This document shows, one piece after another, positions 1 to 13,129 of a stretch of 64,000 nucleotides of DNA. The notes under the pieces were generated by a model. The model saw only the letters and a program-made list of their open reading frames with translations, searched no databases and was not told where the DNA came from. The translations under genes and the position numbers were made by a program. The stretch covers positions 194,107 through 258,106 of the forward strand of contig VXBA01003660.1 in assembly GCA_013399895.1 (NCBI GenBank), given 5' to 3'. This DNA comes from Serilophus lunatus (lineage: Eukaryota > Chordata > Aves > Passeriformes > Eurylaimidae). Each line of letters opens with the position of its first letter. The stretch's first letter is position 1.

Positions 1-700
1 CAGCGGGTGAGCCGGCGGCGGGACGGCGGGCGGGGAGACACCGGTCCCCGGCTCCCGGGGGCTGCTCCCGGGGCAGCGCTGCGGACGGGGGAGGCACAGT
101 GGAGCCGCTCGCCCGGGTCTGCGTCCTGCGCTGCCCGCAGAATTAGCCCGGTGGCCGCCAGCAGACAACAGGCTGGATATAGGAGTCCGGGGGGGATTAG
201 ACGGGATATAGGGCAGGATGGGGGGGGNTGGAACAGGGGGCTGTGCTGCGCGGCGGGGAGCGGGGCGGAAGGCTGGCGAGGAGGGTAGTGGAGTTCCCAG
301 GATGGGGAAGAAGAGCCGAGGACAGGCGGTGGAGGGAGAGACGGGGAAAAGAAACCGAAGAGAGAAATGAGCGAAGGGACAAAAGAGGGGAGGCTGGAGC
401 GGGATAGGCATCGTCCGAGAGGAGGAGGAGGCGGAGGCTGCCACGGATTAAGGGGAGCCCGGAGAGGAGGCAGCCGCGTACCGGCCGCACGGAGGGGCCG
501 CTTGGTTTCGCACCGCGCTCGTACGCGGGGTAGTTACAGCCAAGCCCGGCACCTCATCGTATTCCCCAGCGGGACCTCAAGGGCAGCAGTAATGAGGTCC
601 AGGCCGAGGAGGATGAGGCTTTTCTTGGCCCCTCGCCGCCGTTGTCCGGTCCCGGGGTCGGCGGGAGCCTCGGCTGGGTGCGGGTGCGGAGCAGTTTTCT
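1..700 (+). promoter_or_regulatory. GPRC5B: CpG island, probable GPRC5B promoter / first exon area
   Basis: The first 700 bases are strongly G+C rich with frequent CpG and several GC-box-like runs such as GGGCGGGGA near base 28. Composition falls to ordinary AT-rich DNA by about 750. The island lies upstream of the GPRC5B coding exon on the same strand, so it most likely holds the promoter and the non-coding first exon. A strong donor-like string (gtgagc) starts at base 7, so exon 1 could end at base 6 and the window could open at the start of intron 1. One N lies at 228 in a G run. Exact transcription start and exon limits cannot be read from sequence alone. Confidence 0.6.
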
Positions 701-3700
701 CTCTAGTCAGTAAAAGCCCTGTCTGTGTGTTACCTCTCCGCAAAGCCACGCAGTGATAGGATTTAGCACTTATGTGAACCCTTTGTTTACACCTGCCCTA
801 ATGTTTATCCCAAGGCTAACAGGATTTCCTGCGCGCTCAACCCGTACCCCCAGGTTGGTGAGCGGCGCTAGTACCGAGTAGCTGTTTATCGGGGCCACGG
901 TTGCCGCTTACCCGCAGGGAATATCGGGGTTGAGGTGTTCTCTCACTGCACCAGGAGAAATCAGGTGACAGAACCCATCTGTTAGAAGGCTGTGACATAA
1001 ATAGAAACAATCCGAGAGTTAGCAAAGAAAATAAAAACATTGGTTGCTGTCACTGATTGCTGTCGGTTGTGAAATCTGCACCAGGCACTATCATCAGAAG
1101 TATCTAGGCACAGGCAATACACAGATTCTGACTTAAGGGCATTGTGAGCACCTAGGACATTAGAAAGATCATTTCCTATTATATTCAGCATTACAAAATA
1201 TTTCTAAATGAAGACAGCACTTTTTCTATTTGTCCTTTTTGGCGTGGGGTCTTGCTTTCTGTAACTAGGAGACTGTACAGAGTATGATGTGCATCTAATG
1301 CAGGGGCTGTCAAAATCACTGCTGTATTTTTGCCTACAAAGCACAATTGCACTATTAATTACTATTCTGGAAAAACACACGTCTCTTGAGTAGTCTGATC
1401 TCAACTTGGCTGTTGCTGCTCTGTTATCAGTCCTGAAGCTCATTCTTCAGATCTGATCAAAAGCAGCTGGCAGAGATCCTGTGTTGTGATTAATTCCTCA
1501 CTCACTAGCATCTCTCCTCAACACTTCGTGGTGGGGGTGGTTTTCTTTTGGAAATTTTACAGTGAGCCAGCCTTCTGCATGTGTGACAGGCAGGTTACTA
1601 TTTGTGCTACTATTGCTTATATTTACTAAATTGTTTTTCTTCTCTGTGATTGGATGCATTTTCCTGTGTCCATTGACTAATGTTAGGATACAGGAACAAG
1701 TAAAACATCTATCCATGAATAGCCTAACCCTAAATCTTTGCACAATTACAGATTAATTCTCAATATATATATTCAGTAGCAGCATACAGCAGTATCTTTT
1801 TTGACCATATATTTGCAAGCTTTCGTCAGAAGACTTTAGCTACAGAAAGCCTCATTGATTTTTAACCTTGACAACTTTTTGATGACAACTCTGAGATTTT
1901 CTGTTTCTGCTTAGTTGCTTGTAATTGTACTTCATATCCACTGGGGCAACTTTGTGTCTGCAATTTCTGTAGTGACTCTACGCCAGATAATGTAATGCAA
2001 GGGACTTTGTTGAAAATAGTGGAGTTATTACAGCTATCACTGAGAGCAGATTTTGAGCCAAAAACTGAGTACTGGATTTGAAGCTGTCCTGCAAATTGTT
2101 TGCTGCTTTTGCCTGAAATGTGTAAGGCTCATTGATTTATTTTAAGTGCTCTTAATTGCTGTGGGTTCAGGTATGTTACCTTAATAGCTTTACTGAAATA
2201 AAATTTTGGACAGTAATCTGGAGGGGGGGNGGGGGGGGGAACCACATCTCAAGTTGATTCCTTCTGTCTTACCAGTTTATTCAGCTATGCGGGGGATGTA
2301 TCGGTGGCACTTGCTGTATCTGTGCTGGAATGTTTCTGTGGCATTCCTGTAGTATTATTGCTGTAGTTCTCTGGCAATAGAAATGAAGTGCCAGCCAGAA
2401 AGAGCGCTATTGTTACTGCTGTGAGGTTGCATAACTTTGGTAGGAGCTAATCTAGATATAAAGATGTAAAAATACTCCTCCTCTACAGTTACTGATTTAG
2501 GTAACTACCAGCAAGAACATGCAGACAGATTCTACTACAAAATCTCAAGAGACTCACTCTGTCTTCCTGTCCACTGCACAGGCTTGAGGAAGACACTATT
2601 TTAATAAAACCCCTATATTGATATATTTCTTTTTTCCAAAGCAGCTTTTCTGAAAAAAAAAAGACCCTTATAGTTTTCCCTTAAAATTATTCAGTCTGTG
2701 GTTTTAGTTAAAGTTGTGGTATTCCCTTATGAAACTTTTATGTTGTAATGCAGTGTTTTCCCTTGTTTTTATGACTGTCTGTGTTCAAAGCTAAGTCCCA
2801 GCACGAGAAAGGGGATTTTTTGGCTGGTATTGTCACAGGGAGTTGATGGTTATTGTCAGTTTTTACCCAGTCAGGCAGAAACACATAGTAAAGATGTTGG
2901 AAATAAACTGCTATATTGATAGCAGTGGGGAGGAAAAGATTCCTCCTTTGGAGACTTTGAGCTCTCTCACAAGCTTTGGTCTGGGCAGGATCTAGTGTTT
3001 AGTGAGACTTACTGGCATTTGGAAGAAAATGATTTCACACCAGGAATATTCGTCAGCAGTCCTAGAGGTTTCTTGGTCAGTACTATGACTGTCTAGGACC
3101 TTTCTGAGAGACCACTGTTTATCTCCATCAGCTTTCCCAAAAGTAATTTCACAGATGGAAGTAACTTGGGAAAACTCCTCCTGAGTTGAACACCTCTGTA
3201 TTTCAGAATATATATTTTGTCTGAATTCTCAGTGTATTTTGTCAGAGGTTAATTCCCCCTTTGTTCCAAAACAAACCACTTTTTCGTGGAGGGAGAAATA
3301 CTCAAATTCATTAACCCTCCCTTCCTCCCCCTCCCAAACACTTCCAAATAGGAAGAGGAAACAAATGATGGGCTGACAATATGACTGCTTACCCATGCAG
3401 CACAATCTCCATGGAAACAGACTGTCCTAGAATAGCTCAATCACATGAGGGTTACATGACGTGAATAAAGTAACCAGAAAACTGGAAAATGTCTTAGAAC
3501 TGGGGATACTTGCACTTAATTCATTGACCCCCAGGTCTCTGGACAATACCTAATAAACAAAGCTTGTATTGAAAGCGATTTAGTCCACGCTTATCATAGT
3601 TTGTAAGTGATGGGATAGTGGAAAATTAACATGACCCTCATTTATTGTTTATTGTTTCCAGTTTGGGTGACATTTAGAATGAGTTTTAAATCATTTTCCA

Positions 3701-6084
3701 CATGACCTCCTGCTTCTTGAAATGATACCACTGGTTTGCAGCGTTGCCTTAGTAGATCCCAATGGATTCCCTTTGTTTGTGTCAGGAGACACTGACTATT
3801 TCACATTTTTAGGACATTTCAGATACTCTAAAGAGTAAATTCACTAGTGGAAGTAGGAATTGCCTGTGCATAGAAGGAACTGCAGAAATATTTTCAGAAT
3901 GTTTCCTTCTAGTTAATGATGTACTCATAGGGCAGGGAGATTTATTGAGTCTAACCATGTTCGATACAAAAATGAATATATTTCACTGATGATTAGTTTT
4001 CTGTTTGTGAAGAGTGTTTTTAGCACACATCTTGTGACAGAGTCATTGAGAAACCTGTTACACAAATCAGATATAAACAAGTACTTATTCTACCAATTCA
4101 CCTTGTACCAATTAATCATAACGTAAATTACAGATGGGTAGAAAAAAACAACTAATTTGTCATTACCTGCAGGTCATTGCATCGTTAGGACATTGCAGCC
4201 CCTTCAGTAGTGCAAAGATAGGATAATTTCTATGGGCAGAGGCAGTCCCTGTCGATTACCCTTTACCTGTTTGTCAAAGCCCAGATCACAGGTCACAGCT
4301 TCCCTTTCTGAGATGGAGGTTTGTACTAGGATGTTTTGTCTGCTGTGTGAGTGAAGGCCACAGAGTCATTATGCATTTATATATTAGCACATTTGCTGGT
4401 TTGGTGCCTCTAATAGGAAACATTATGAGTGTTGTAATTTGGCAGAGGCCAAAATTGGATATTGGTCATTATACAGTAAAGCATTAGTTTGAAGATTGAG
4501 ATCCTCAAGATTTAGCTTTGGTCATTACAGGACTGTAATGCACAGGAAGAAAATCCGTATTTCTCAGTTGTAAGAGACGCTGTACAGTTTTGGACAGTCT
4601 ATGTAAATAGTTTTTGTGTTGGTTATGACCAGTTGTGCTCAACACAACAACCTTGCACTGTTACTTGAAACCATTTTCAACTCCCATGATGAAGTTTTCA
4701 TTAAATGCAGTTCTGTTCTATGAAATATCTTCGGATGGGTAACCATTTAGGGTTGTTGTTCAACTTACAAAAGAGCTACTAATAGTTTCTCTGCTTTTCA
4801 CTTTGTATCCTAAACATGTCACATGAGCCATGACTCACATTGACTACCATTACTGTCTGTTTATATGGTGTTTTTCTTCTCATGGTCATACTATAAAAGT
4901 GAGTCTTGCTCTGAGCACTTTTGCTCTGGCATGTTGCTCACATCAATGAACAAAATCCTGCTGGAACCTGCAGCACTAACTGCAAGTGAAGGTTGCCAGC
5001 GTCAGGTTTCATATGTGGTTCACACAGTGTTTGCCCTTACAGGGCAGCCATGGCCCAGGCACTGGGCAGATAAAGGTTACATTTTTAACATCCTTCTTTG
5101 CCCTGCTTTGCTTAATATAAGCAAATGCCATTATACGTGTATTTTTAAAGCACCTAACTCATGCTCTTCCTAAACCTTAGTTGGGATTTGTCCAGGCTTC
5201 TGGTTCTGATGGTCAAGTGGAATGTGTTGTGTTCCTGAAGAGTTTACCATTGTTTATACTCTCTGGATCAGGGAAAGTGATGCTCTGTTTTTTGTTATTT
5301 GTTTCCTTTGGCTTTGGACTTGCTAAGAAGAACAATGAGTCATTCATTTTTGATTAGTTGATTGATGACACTGCATGTGTGCACCATTGTCACAGAATAT
5401 GAAATTTTTCCAGCCAACCATTCCCACCTGCAAATGTAGTCTAATACCTGGGCTTTGGAAGAGGATGAAAGAAGTGAATATTACAACTGCCTGTGTATAA
5501 TTGACCAAGCATGAAAAAGATTTTCCTTCTTAAAAAAAAGCAAAACAAAACACAATGTAGGTTTTCCTTGGACTGCTTTATCCTTTAAACAATAATAATT
5601 TAAAAAAGTGTTTTTCTTTCTGCCTTTGTTCCAGTAAAAGGAGTAAGGCCATGGAACAGTCTAATTGTGGTATAGCTTATATTTGCATCAGGCCCGGTGC
5701 AACTTACGCATAATTTAAGTACCTGAATTTGAATGGGTTATTAATTTTGGACGGGTAGTAAGTATCTAAGTACTGTAAATAATGTATTATTTTGCAACAG
5801 GATACATAATTTCTTCTGGCTGCGCTTTAGGATATTTGCATGGTCAGAGTTTGGAAATGTTCCTTTCAATCTGTGCAAACAGAGTAATGAGTCAGTTTGC
5901 ATTCTGAGTACAACAGGCAGAAGCAGCTTCTGGGAGGGCAAGGAAGGGGGCTGGGAGTAGGCTGTGCCAGCCACAAATCCAGTGCAAAAACAGTAAACAT
6001 GGGCTACTGAAACAAGCTGTGCATCCAGTTACTGTGAAATCCTCCAAAGTGAGATCTAGCTAAACAAATATTTTGTTGTCTCAG
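700..6084 (+). other. GPRC5B: GPRC5B intron 1 (or upstream DNA), no coding exon seen
   Basis: AT-rich DNA without a supportable coding exon. It holds a long G run with an N (2221-2239), several A or T runs, and only short chance reading frames. It ends in a good acceptor, ttgttgtctcag at 6073-6084, immediately before the GPRC5B start exon. Confidence 0.6.
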
Positions 6085-7098
6085 ACAGAAAAATGAAAAC
6101 CTACCCAGCCATCGGTTTCTTCCTCCTCTTTGTGATCAGCTATGGCTCTTCAGAAAACTCCAGCACACCGAGAGGATGTGGACTGGATCTTCTCCCTCAG
6201 TACATTTACCTGTGTGACCTGGATGCCATTTGGGGGATTGTGGTGGAGGCTGTTGCGGGGGCAGGTGTGCTGACCACATTGCTGCTGATGGTGATTTTGC
6301 TGGTGAGGCTGCCCTTCATCAAGGACAAAGAGAAGAAGAGCCCCCTGGGAATGCACTTTCTCTTCCTCTTTGGGACTCTGGGACTCTTTGGGCTGACGTT
6401 TGCTTTCATCATACAAGAAGATGAAATGGTGTGCTCTACCCGAAGATTTCTGTGGGGAGTTATGTTTGCTTTGTGCTTCTCGTGCTTGCTAGCTCAAGCC
6501 TGGAGACTTCGCAGACTGGTTCGACATGGGAAGAGCCCATCTGGCTGGCATCTAGCTGGGGTGGCGATCTGCCTGATGCTCGTTCAGGTCATTATCGCAA
6601 CCGAGTGGTTAATACTGACGATTGTCAGAGATAACAAGTTGGCCTGCAGCTACGAACCAATGGATTTTGCCATGGCTTCGATTTACGTTATGTTCCTGAT
6701 GGTATTTACCATGGGATTCTCGTTTTTCACTCTCTGTGGAAAGTTTAAGAAGTGGAAGAAAAACGGAGTATGCCTCATTATAACCCTTTTATTTTCCATT
6801 CTGATTTGGGTGGCCTGGATGACTATGTACCTCTTCGGTAATGCTGAGCTACAGAGAAGAGACAAATGGAGTGATCCCACTCTGGCTATTGCACTGGTGT
6901 CCAGTGGTTGGGTGTTTGTTATTTTTCATGCCATCCCAGAGGTCCACTGTACCATTCTTCCATCACAGCAGGAAAACACTCCCAATTATTTTGATACTTC
7001 ACAGCCAAGGATGCGTGAAACTGCTTTTGAGGAAGATATACAGCTTCCTCGGAGCTACATGGAAAATAAAGCCTTTTCAATGGATGAACATAATGCAG
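6085..7098 (+). CDS. GPRC5B: GPRC5B coding exon 1: signal peptide and all seven helices
   Basis: The exon begins after the acceptor at 6083-6084 with eight non-coding bases, then ATG at 6093. That ATG is chosen because it is followed directly by a signal peptide (MKTYPAIGFFLLFVISYG). The exon carries residues 1-335, the full seven-helix core and most of the cytoplasmic tail. It ends at 7098 before gtaagaat, in phase 1. A single exon holding the entire transmembrane region is typical of the GPRC5 family. Reading on past the donor gives five more residues (GKNLL) and a stop. Confidence 0.96.
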
Positions 7099-10000
7099 GT
7101 AAGAATTTGCTATAGAGAACTATATTTTTCTATAGTAGTCAAGAAAACTCTGTGTAGGAGACCTTTTTCCGGCCTTCAAAACAGAGGTAATTAGAAATGT
7201 GATATTTTGCACACTATATGTTGTCCCCTTCTACAATTTTCGTTCAGGTATCACCTAGTGAGGGAAAAAAATGCAGAAGATCTATGTATTAGGTTAAAAT
7301 GATTCTTCTGCACATTGTTTTTACTTCAAAAAACAATTTCAAATGCAATGCAAACAGTGAAATAAAAAAAAAATCACTGTTGAAAAAATAGCCTCTATTT
7401 TAAATAGTTTAAATGACATTTTTGTCATTAGCAGTTAACATTTAATACAAAATATTTTCGCAAAACCATTGTAAAAATAAAGTGGTCTGTGTTACAAAGT
7501 GTTCAGTCTCTTCAGCAACAAAATAATTATTATTAATTATTTTTCCATTAAAATGGATTTAATGCCACTTGGTGTCACTGGGGGGGAAAAAATGCCAAGT
7601 GGCTTATAGACAAGTTCAAAGACAGCCTTTGTTCTGAAGGCTTTAACGTCTGAGGTTTCTTAGAGGTTTCGAAGTAATTTGCTTTCCTTGTCGTAGAACG
7701 ATGTGAGATGACACATCATTAAAATTTCCAGCGAAAATGTTTTTGAGTGATTGCTGAAAGAACCAGCAACAGCTGAGTGCTTAAGAGATCCAAAGCATTG
7801 CTGAATGTTTAACCCAGGATGGGAAGCAGGAGCCTGAATGTGTTGTGTAGGGGGTTGTGCTCTGGTGCCGTCTCACGCTTGGATAAAGGATTTTGTTATT
7901 AGTCCCAATGATTTTTATTCACTCTCACTGAGAGTGAATATTGAGAAGAATACTGGCTTGGTATCCCAGGCAGTAGTTGCCACATAACTTTGGCAGTCCC
8001 CAAAATAAGGCCTGGGGCACGTTTTCCAGGCATTTCACTTTCCTGCTCATCCGTATGTGTCTTTGATACTCCCTGGGTTGGATGTTTCCTCTGGGTGCAG
8101 ACCAGGCGCGTAGGAAAGCGGCAATCTTGTTTGCACAATGTGGGATCAGGAAGGCATTTTTCCTTTCAGTTTTTAGCAGGAACTTCAAAGGTCTCCTAGT
8201 ATGGAAGTTTTGAACAGAAAGGAACTACGTTTTGTAAGAAATACCACAAGGGCAATGGTAGAACAAAAATGTCATGGATAAAAGAATGGCTGCTATTACT
8301 AACGTTCCAGAGCAACAGAGGCAGCAGCACTATGGACTGTTAAAGGCACTCTTATTTTTCTGTGTTTTGGTTTGGGGGGAGGGGGGTTTTACTGTTCTAC
8401 ATCCCCCATTAAATTAATTTCATAGTAAGGTAACTGCAGTAGCTTCAGTGAAGCTATTTCTGACTAAGGCAGATCTAAAACCAAAATTGGGTCGTTCAGT
8501 CTGTATCATTCCCATTCATGCATGCATTTAAAAAAAGAACTGGAAACTCCTTTTTGATCTAATCATTCAGTAATTAAGTTTTTCAGTGAAATAGATGTAT
8601 AATAGCTATAAAATCATTATAGTGTCTATTATAGTGCAATTTATGTTCTGTTTTGATCTATCTGAATCTTAGTACAATACAAAACAGATTTTCTTATCTG
8701 ATGCCCTTATTAATATTTGTCATAATAAATGTATGCCGTTCCTATTCCTGTAGCATGTGGAAATTTTTAATAAAACAGATTAATTATTCCTGTGCAGTGG
8801 TTCTATAAGCACAGACTTGGGACAACAGGGTTTGGAGACAAAGCCTGCTGGTATGGTAGAGACTTAAAGTAAATACAGGCAATAATAATCAATGCATGTA
8901 TTACGGCTGCTGAAATGTCAGTTGAAGTCAGATCACTGACATCAACTGATGGTTGTCAGTGGTAAAGCACCTGAAGTCTATTAAAAATTGGCTCTCTGCA
9001 GGTGTGTAGAGAATGTTCTCTTCTTTAGTCCATTCAATTAACCTCAGTTTGAGAATTCATCATTAAGACTTTAGAAATTAATGGAAGGGTACTTTTTTCA
9101 ATTATATGTAAGGATGATGTTTAAGAAAGGAAGATTACTGCTTGTAAAATTTTAGATGACAAGATAGCCAAAAAACCCTGACTGTAATACAGTAAATAGT
9201 CAGCTTTAAATAGAAAATATGCCTGGACAAATATATTTTCCATTAATTCTTGTTATTACCATTAATAGTGTATGAGACAAATTCATAATTTTGCTCTTTT
9301 TTAAGATTTTAAGAATCTGAACGATCTTTAAACTATGGGTTCAAATAAGCATATGTCCCCCTCGTTTCCTTCTTTCTTAGCAAAAATGTAGCTTCAAGTA
9401 GCACATCAAAACAAGAGCTGTTCTATTCCAGGAATAACATTAAGGATTAATAGAGCAAAAGTATTTTAAAATTAGTATTTTACATATCATTTAAACAGCA
9501 TACTAATCTGAGATTTTAATATTCATATGGTAGATTGAAATATCTATTTAAAAGAGATATTTTCATAGCTGTCTTTTGAAAATGTTGGTAAAGTCTTTAG
9601 AAACCCTGAGCAAAGGCCAGTTGACTGAGTTCTCAGTGCTCTCTGGAAGAGCAGTGCACACCAGTAGGGCAACTTCTGTAGGCAAAGAAATTTGCCTCAT
9701 ACATGAAGAATCTGGATGTGAAATGTTGAGCTTCAGGAAACCCAAACCTGAGCAGCTCCAGTACCTGGGGAATTTCATTTAATAACTTCTAGTACTACAA
9801 GTCACCATCGCAGCCAATGCCTAAAAGCAAAGTTAACAAAATTTAAAATATGTGTTAAAAGAAGACTTTGACTCGTTTGCTCAGATCTTCTTGGCACTGC
9901 TTGTTTTTTACCTATACACACCCTATGCAAGTGGATGTATTTTATACTAGTGAAAAAAGTCAAAGTAAATATGGTAACACTGTTATAAAAAAAATTCCAA

Positions 10001-13000
10001 AATGAGTATTTTGTCTGCCAGCTTTATCACAGATTCTCATATTAAAACCAAAAAAATTAGACTGTTTGCAGTAATAGGGAAGGGGAATTTATTAATATGA
10101 TATTAAATTTACTGGTTCTTTAGCTTTGAAATGAACCTGGGCATTTATTTTAATGACAGTATTCATTATAAAGATTTTTTCCTTTAAGTGTACTAGCAAA
10201 TACCAGTGCAATCATTTGTGCGTTACACACAAGATGTATTCAAACAACAATAAAAAAGTTGCTACTGACTCTGAGATGTTAAATGTAAAATAAAAAATAC
10301 TTAATTCCTGTTTAGGCATTTTTATAATTTGTTCTCTGTGTTCTGCAAAAATGTATAATTTTAAAATATAGAGCAAATGAGAGTCTATGTGCCTCTGAAG
10401 TCAACAACTGAGCATTTGCAGGGTGGAATTCCTAAATTTCCATGCAAAATCAATAATGTTCTTCCTCTTGGTGCACAGATCCCAAAGGGTGGAGTAGCAG
10501 TGGGTAGAGGACAGCATATGGCAAAAGGATCCATGTAAATCTTGTTCTACACAGAACAACTATATTAAAATCTGGCTTCATTAAAGTCTGTGCTGTAATT
10601 CTTGTAAACTTTGCTCATTCACAATTTTTGCCAGAGAGCATAGAATTAAATCTAAGAGAAATTCTTGCCCCAGGTGCCTGCACTGGGCATGCTTCTATTT
10701 ACCAGCTGACAGATGAGTATTGCTCATTGTAACCACACATGTCTCCCGGATAAATGAGCTCTGTTCCCTGGCCACATCTGAATTCAGTGAAGCCATTATT
10801 TACCCCTGAAATTAAAGAGGGAGTTTGTATGTGCCAATCTCTAGACTGGTTTAGAGAGAAAGCAGCATATCTCTCATTCAGAAGATACATCTTGAACCCA
10901 AAATTGTGCTAAAATTAACAGAGATACTGATATATTCCTGGTATCATTCAAAAGGAGAATCAGTGTCTTCTTGTTCGCTTCAGTTATTTGCCATGTTTAA
11001 GCTATTTGAAAGCAATATTTACGCCATCTTTCTAGTTTCTCAGAGTAAATATAATCAGAAACATCTGGAAAATCCTTATGTGCTAGTCATGCTGAATTAA
11101 TGCTCAGGGGGCTGAGAGCATGCTTACTGGCTTGAGCAAGGCTTTGGATCTCTGTCCACTGAATTTGATAGAAAGCAAATTGTTATACATTTTACTTAAC
11201 CCCACAGTATCCAGACCAACATGCTAAGCACTTTGCAAAATACATTGTGCAAGATACATCAGAGCTTCAGTGGCTGAAGACACTGAGCTCCCATTGAAAT
11301 GAGATTAAGAAAGCTTCAAAAATTCGGTTCCATTAATTTTTTTCCAGTTCTACAGCAAACAGTTAATTTTATGTAAAAGCAATTCTTCTGTGATCCATTC
11401 CAAACTCTATAATAGAAACAGCTGTTCCAAAGCAACGGGAAAACTGGCATGGTAACATGAAAGTTGATGTCCGTGGCAAAGTTCCCAATAACTAATCTGG
11501 AAGTAAGATAACTTTGTGATTTTACGGCTTCAATTATGTTCTAAGTGATCTCTCTCTTCTAAACACAGCGCTAAGAACAGCAGGATTTCGAAACGGCAGT
11601 TTGGGAAGCCGACCTAGTGCACCCTTTAGAAGCAATGTTTATCAGCCAACTGAGATGGCAGTTGTGCTAAATGGTGGGACTGTAAGTATCAAAATGTGAT
11701 GATTTAAGAAATCTTTGATATGCACTGATATACTACTAATTGAAAAACTTGCTCTTAGCTTATTCACAGCAGGGGGAAAGCTATAAATGAAAATTCAGGC
11801 AGCAAGTTTGCATGTAATGCTTCCTTTCCCTCTAGAAAATATGTAATTACCAAGTATTTTGCATTTCTTTACTTGGCCATTCAGACTTTGCAGTGCAGCT
11901 TGAGTGAACTAAGTTTTTTTTTTTGAGACTACAAATTCAATGGCCCTTTCAAATTTAATTTGTGTTAAGGTATTTAACATAACTATTAAGTGATACCATT
12001 TCTAACCTGGTATTTTTCAAGATGATGTGAGTCATACAAATGTTTACAGGCCAGTTACATTACTTTAAGTAAGAATAATTGTTGTAGATAATAGTGGTCT
12101 CTCACGTATCTTCCATGTTCTTGTAAAATGTATATCATTCTTTGTAATTTACAGATTTATACATCTCTGAAAAGGGATTCATAAAAGAGGAATGTAGAAC
12201 ATTTTCATGTTAATAGCATTGGGTTTTCTTCCTTAGGCAATAGTTTGGCATTCAATTCTTTGATAGACCTGTTTTTCTGCACCTTGGTTGTTGTAAGAAT
12301 GGTTTAGTGATCTGATGCCAAACGGATTTTCTAAATGTTTTTCACATCATGTGTAATTTGCACTTAAGACATTTCATCTAGCAGGCATACTGTTGAAAAA
12401 GAGGAATTTTCATCCCCACATTTTTCATGCATATCTACATGCTTCTTAAAAATCTCCTCATGAGTCAGTTTATACTCATGTGAGTTGGGCTTTCTTTCTT
12501 TTGAATCATGAGCTGATTCCATAACTCAAACTCTATGTCTGAAATAAGTAATAAGAACTGATTACAGGTCTGGTTTTGTTTTGAAATAAGTATTTGTTGA
12601 TTATAGTGAACATGAGGGACTAGATAAAGGAATTCTCCTGTGTGGGTAAGACAATGTGAAACATGTCAACTTGAGTAAAATGAAAAGGCTTTGCTTTGTT
12701 GTCATCAATGGATTGCATCCTTCTGATGTTTGGATTCATCTCTGCCTGTTTTCTGATACCAAAACGTGCAGCTCAGGGAAAAGGCAGTTTAAGGATGAGA
12801 AGCTTGAGAATTTGGTTTAGGGCTTTTTTGTTTGTTTTTCTTTGTTCTGAGGTGGACACAAAGCTCAGTGGAGAATATCAGAGTAAACTGAGAGATTAAT
12901 GTGTATGTTTAGTCATGGCTTTTACAGAGACGTAAATGCATTGTATGGGTGGAAGATGAGTCTCTTTGTATCACTTTGCTCTAGCACTACCGTCTGGAAA

Positions 13001-13129
13001 GCTGTCATGTACATGTAGCATATTAACACTGATTTTTGAACAGTCTAGATCTCTCAGTTATGGGTTTATTATCCTTATTTCCAGATACCAACTGCTCCGC
13101 CAAGTTACACTGGACGACACCTCTGGTGA
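6093..13129 (+). CDS. GPRC5B: GPRC5B, class C orphan G-protein-coupled receptor (gene model, 3 coding exons)
   Basis: Coding exons 6093-7098, 11569-11681 and 13085-13129 join in phase (1006+113+45 bases) to give 387 residues and a TGA stop. Human GPRC5B is about 403 residues. The product is a retinoic-acid-inducible-type (RAIG2) class C receptor with a short extracellular N-terminus and no Venus-flytrap domain. By family knowledge it sits in plasma-membrane and raft fractions, couples to Fyn and other kinases, and has no accepted ligand. Visible in the sequence: a signal peptide (about residues 1-20), an N-glycosylation sequon at N22, seven hydrophobic helices (about 46-71, 86-107, 118-138, 152-175, 190-214, 224-247, 264-284), and C114 and C185 placed for the helix 3 to loop 2 disulfide. 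The cytoplasmic tail ends TGRHLW, which separates it from GPRC5A, C and D. The gene is tail to tail with IQCK. Confidence 0.96.
7099..11568 (+). other. GPRC5B: GPRC5B intron 2
   Basis: 4.47 kb intron bounded by gtaagaat and tctaaacacag. AT-rich with several A runs and short frames that lack homology or splice support. I see no further exon, RNA gene or clear repeat. Confidence 0.9.
11569..11681 (+). CDS. GPRC5B: GPRC5B coding exon 2: cytoplasmic tail
   Basis: 113 bases between acceptor aaacacag and donor gtaagt. Joined to the previous exon it reads ALRTAGFRNGSLGSRPSA, then PFRSNVYQPTEMAVVLNGGT. This matches the remembered human GPRC5B tail closely, except that human carries a second copy of the GSLGKRPS unit. 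The PFRSNVYQPTEMA segment is the most conserved part of the tail and includes a candidate phosphotyrosine. The exon ends in phase 0. Confidence 0.95.
11682..13084 (+). other. GPRC5B: GPRC5B intron 3
   Basis: 1.4 kb intron from gtaagtatc to atccttatttccag. AT-rich, with no other feature supported. Confidence 0.9.
13085..13129 (+). CDS. GPRC5B: GPRC5B last coding exon
   Basis: Acceptor ttatttccag at 13075-13084 is followed by 14 codons reading IPTAPPSYTGRHLW and a TGA stop at 13127-13129. The C-terminal GRHLW matches human GPRC5B as I recall it, confirming gene identity and reading frame. The rest of this exon is 3' UTR. Confidence 0.95.
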   Translation: MPTAPPSYTGRHLW

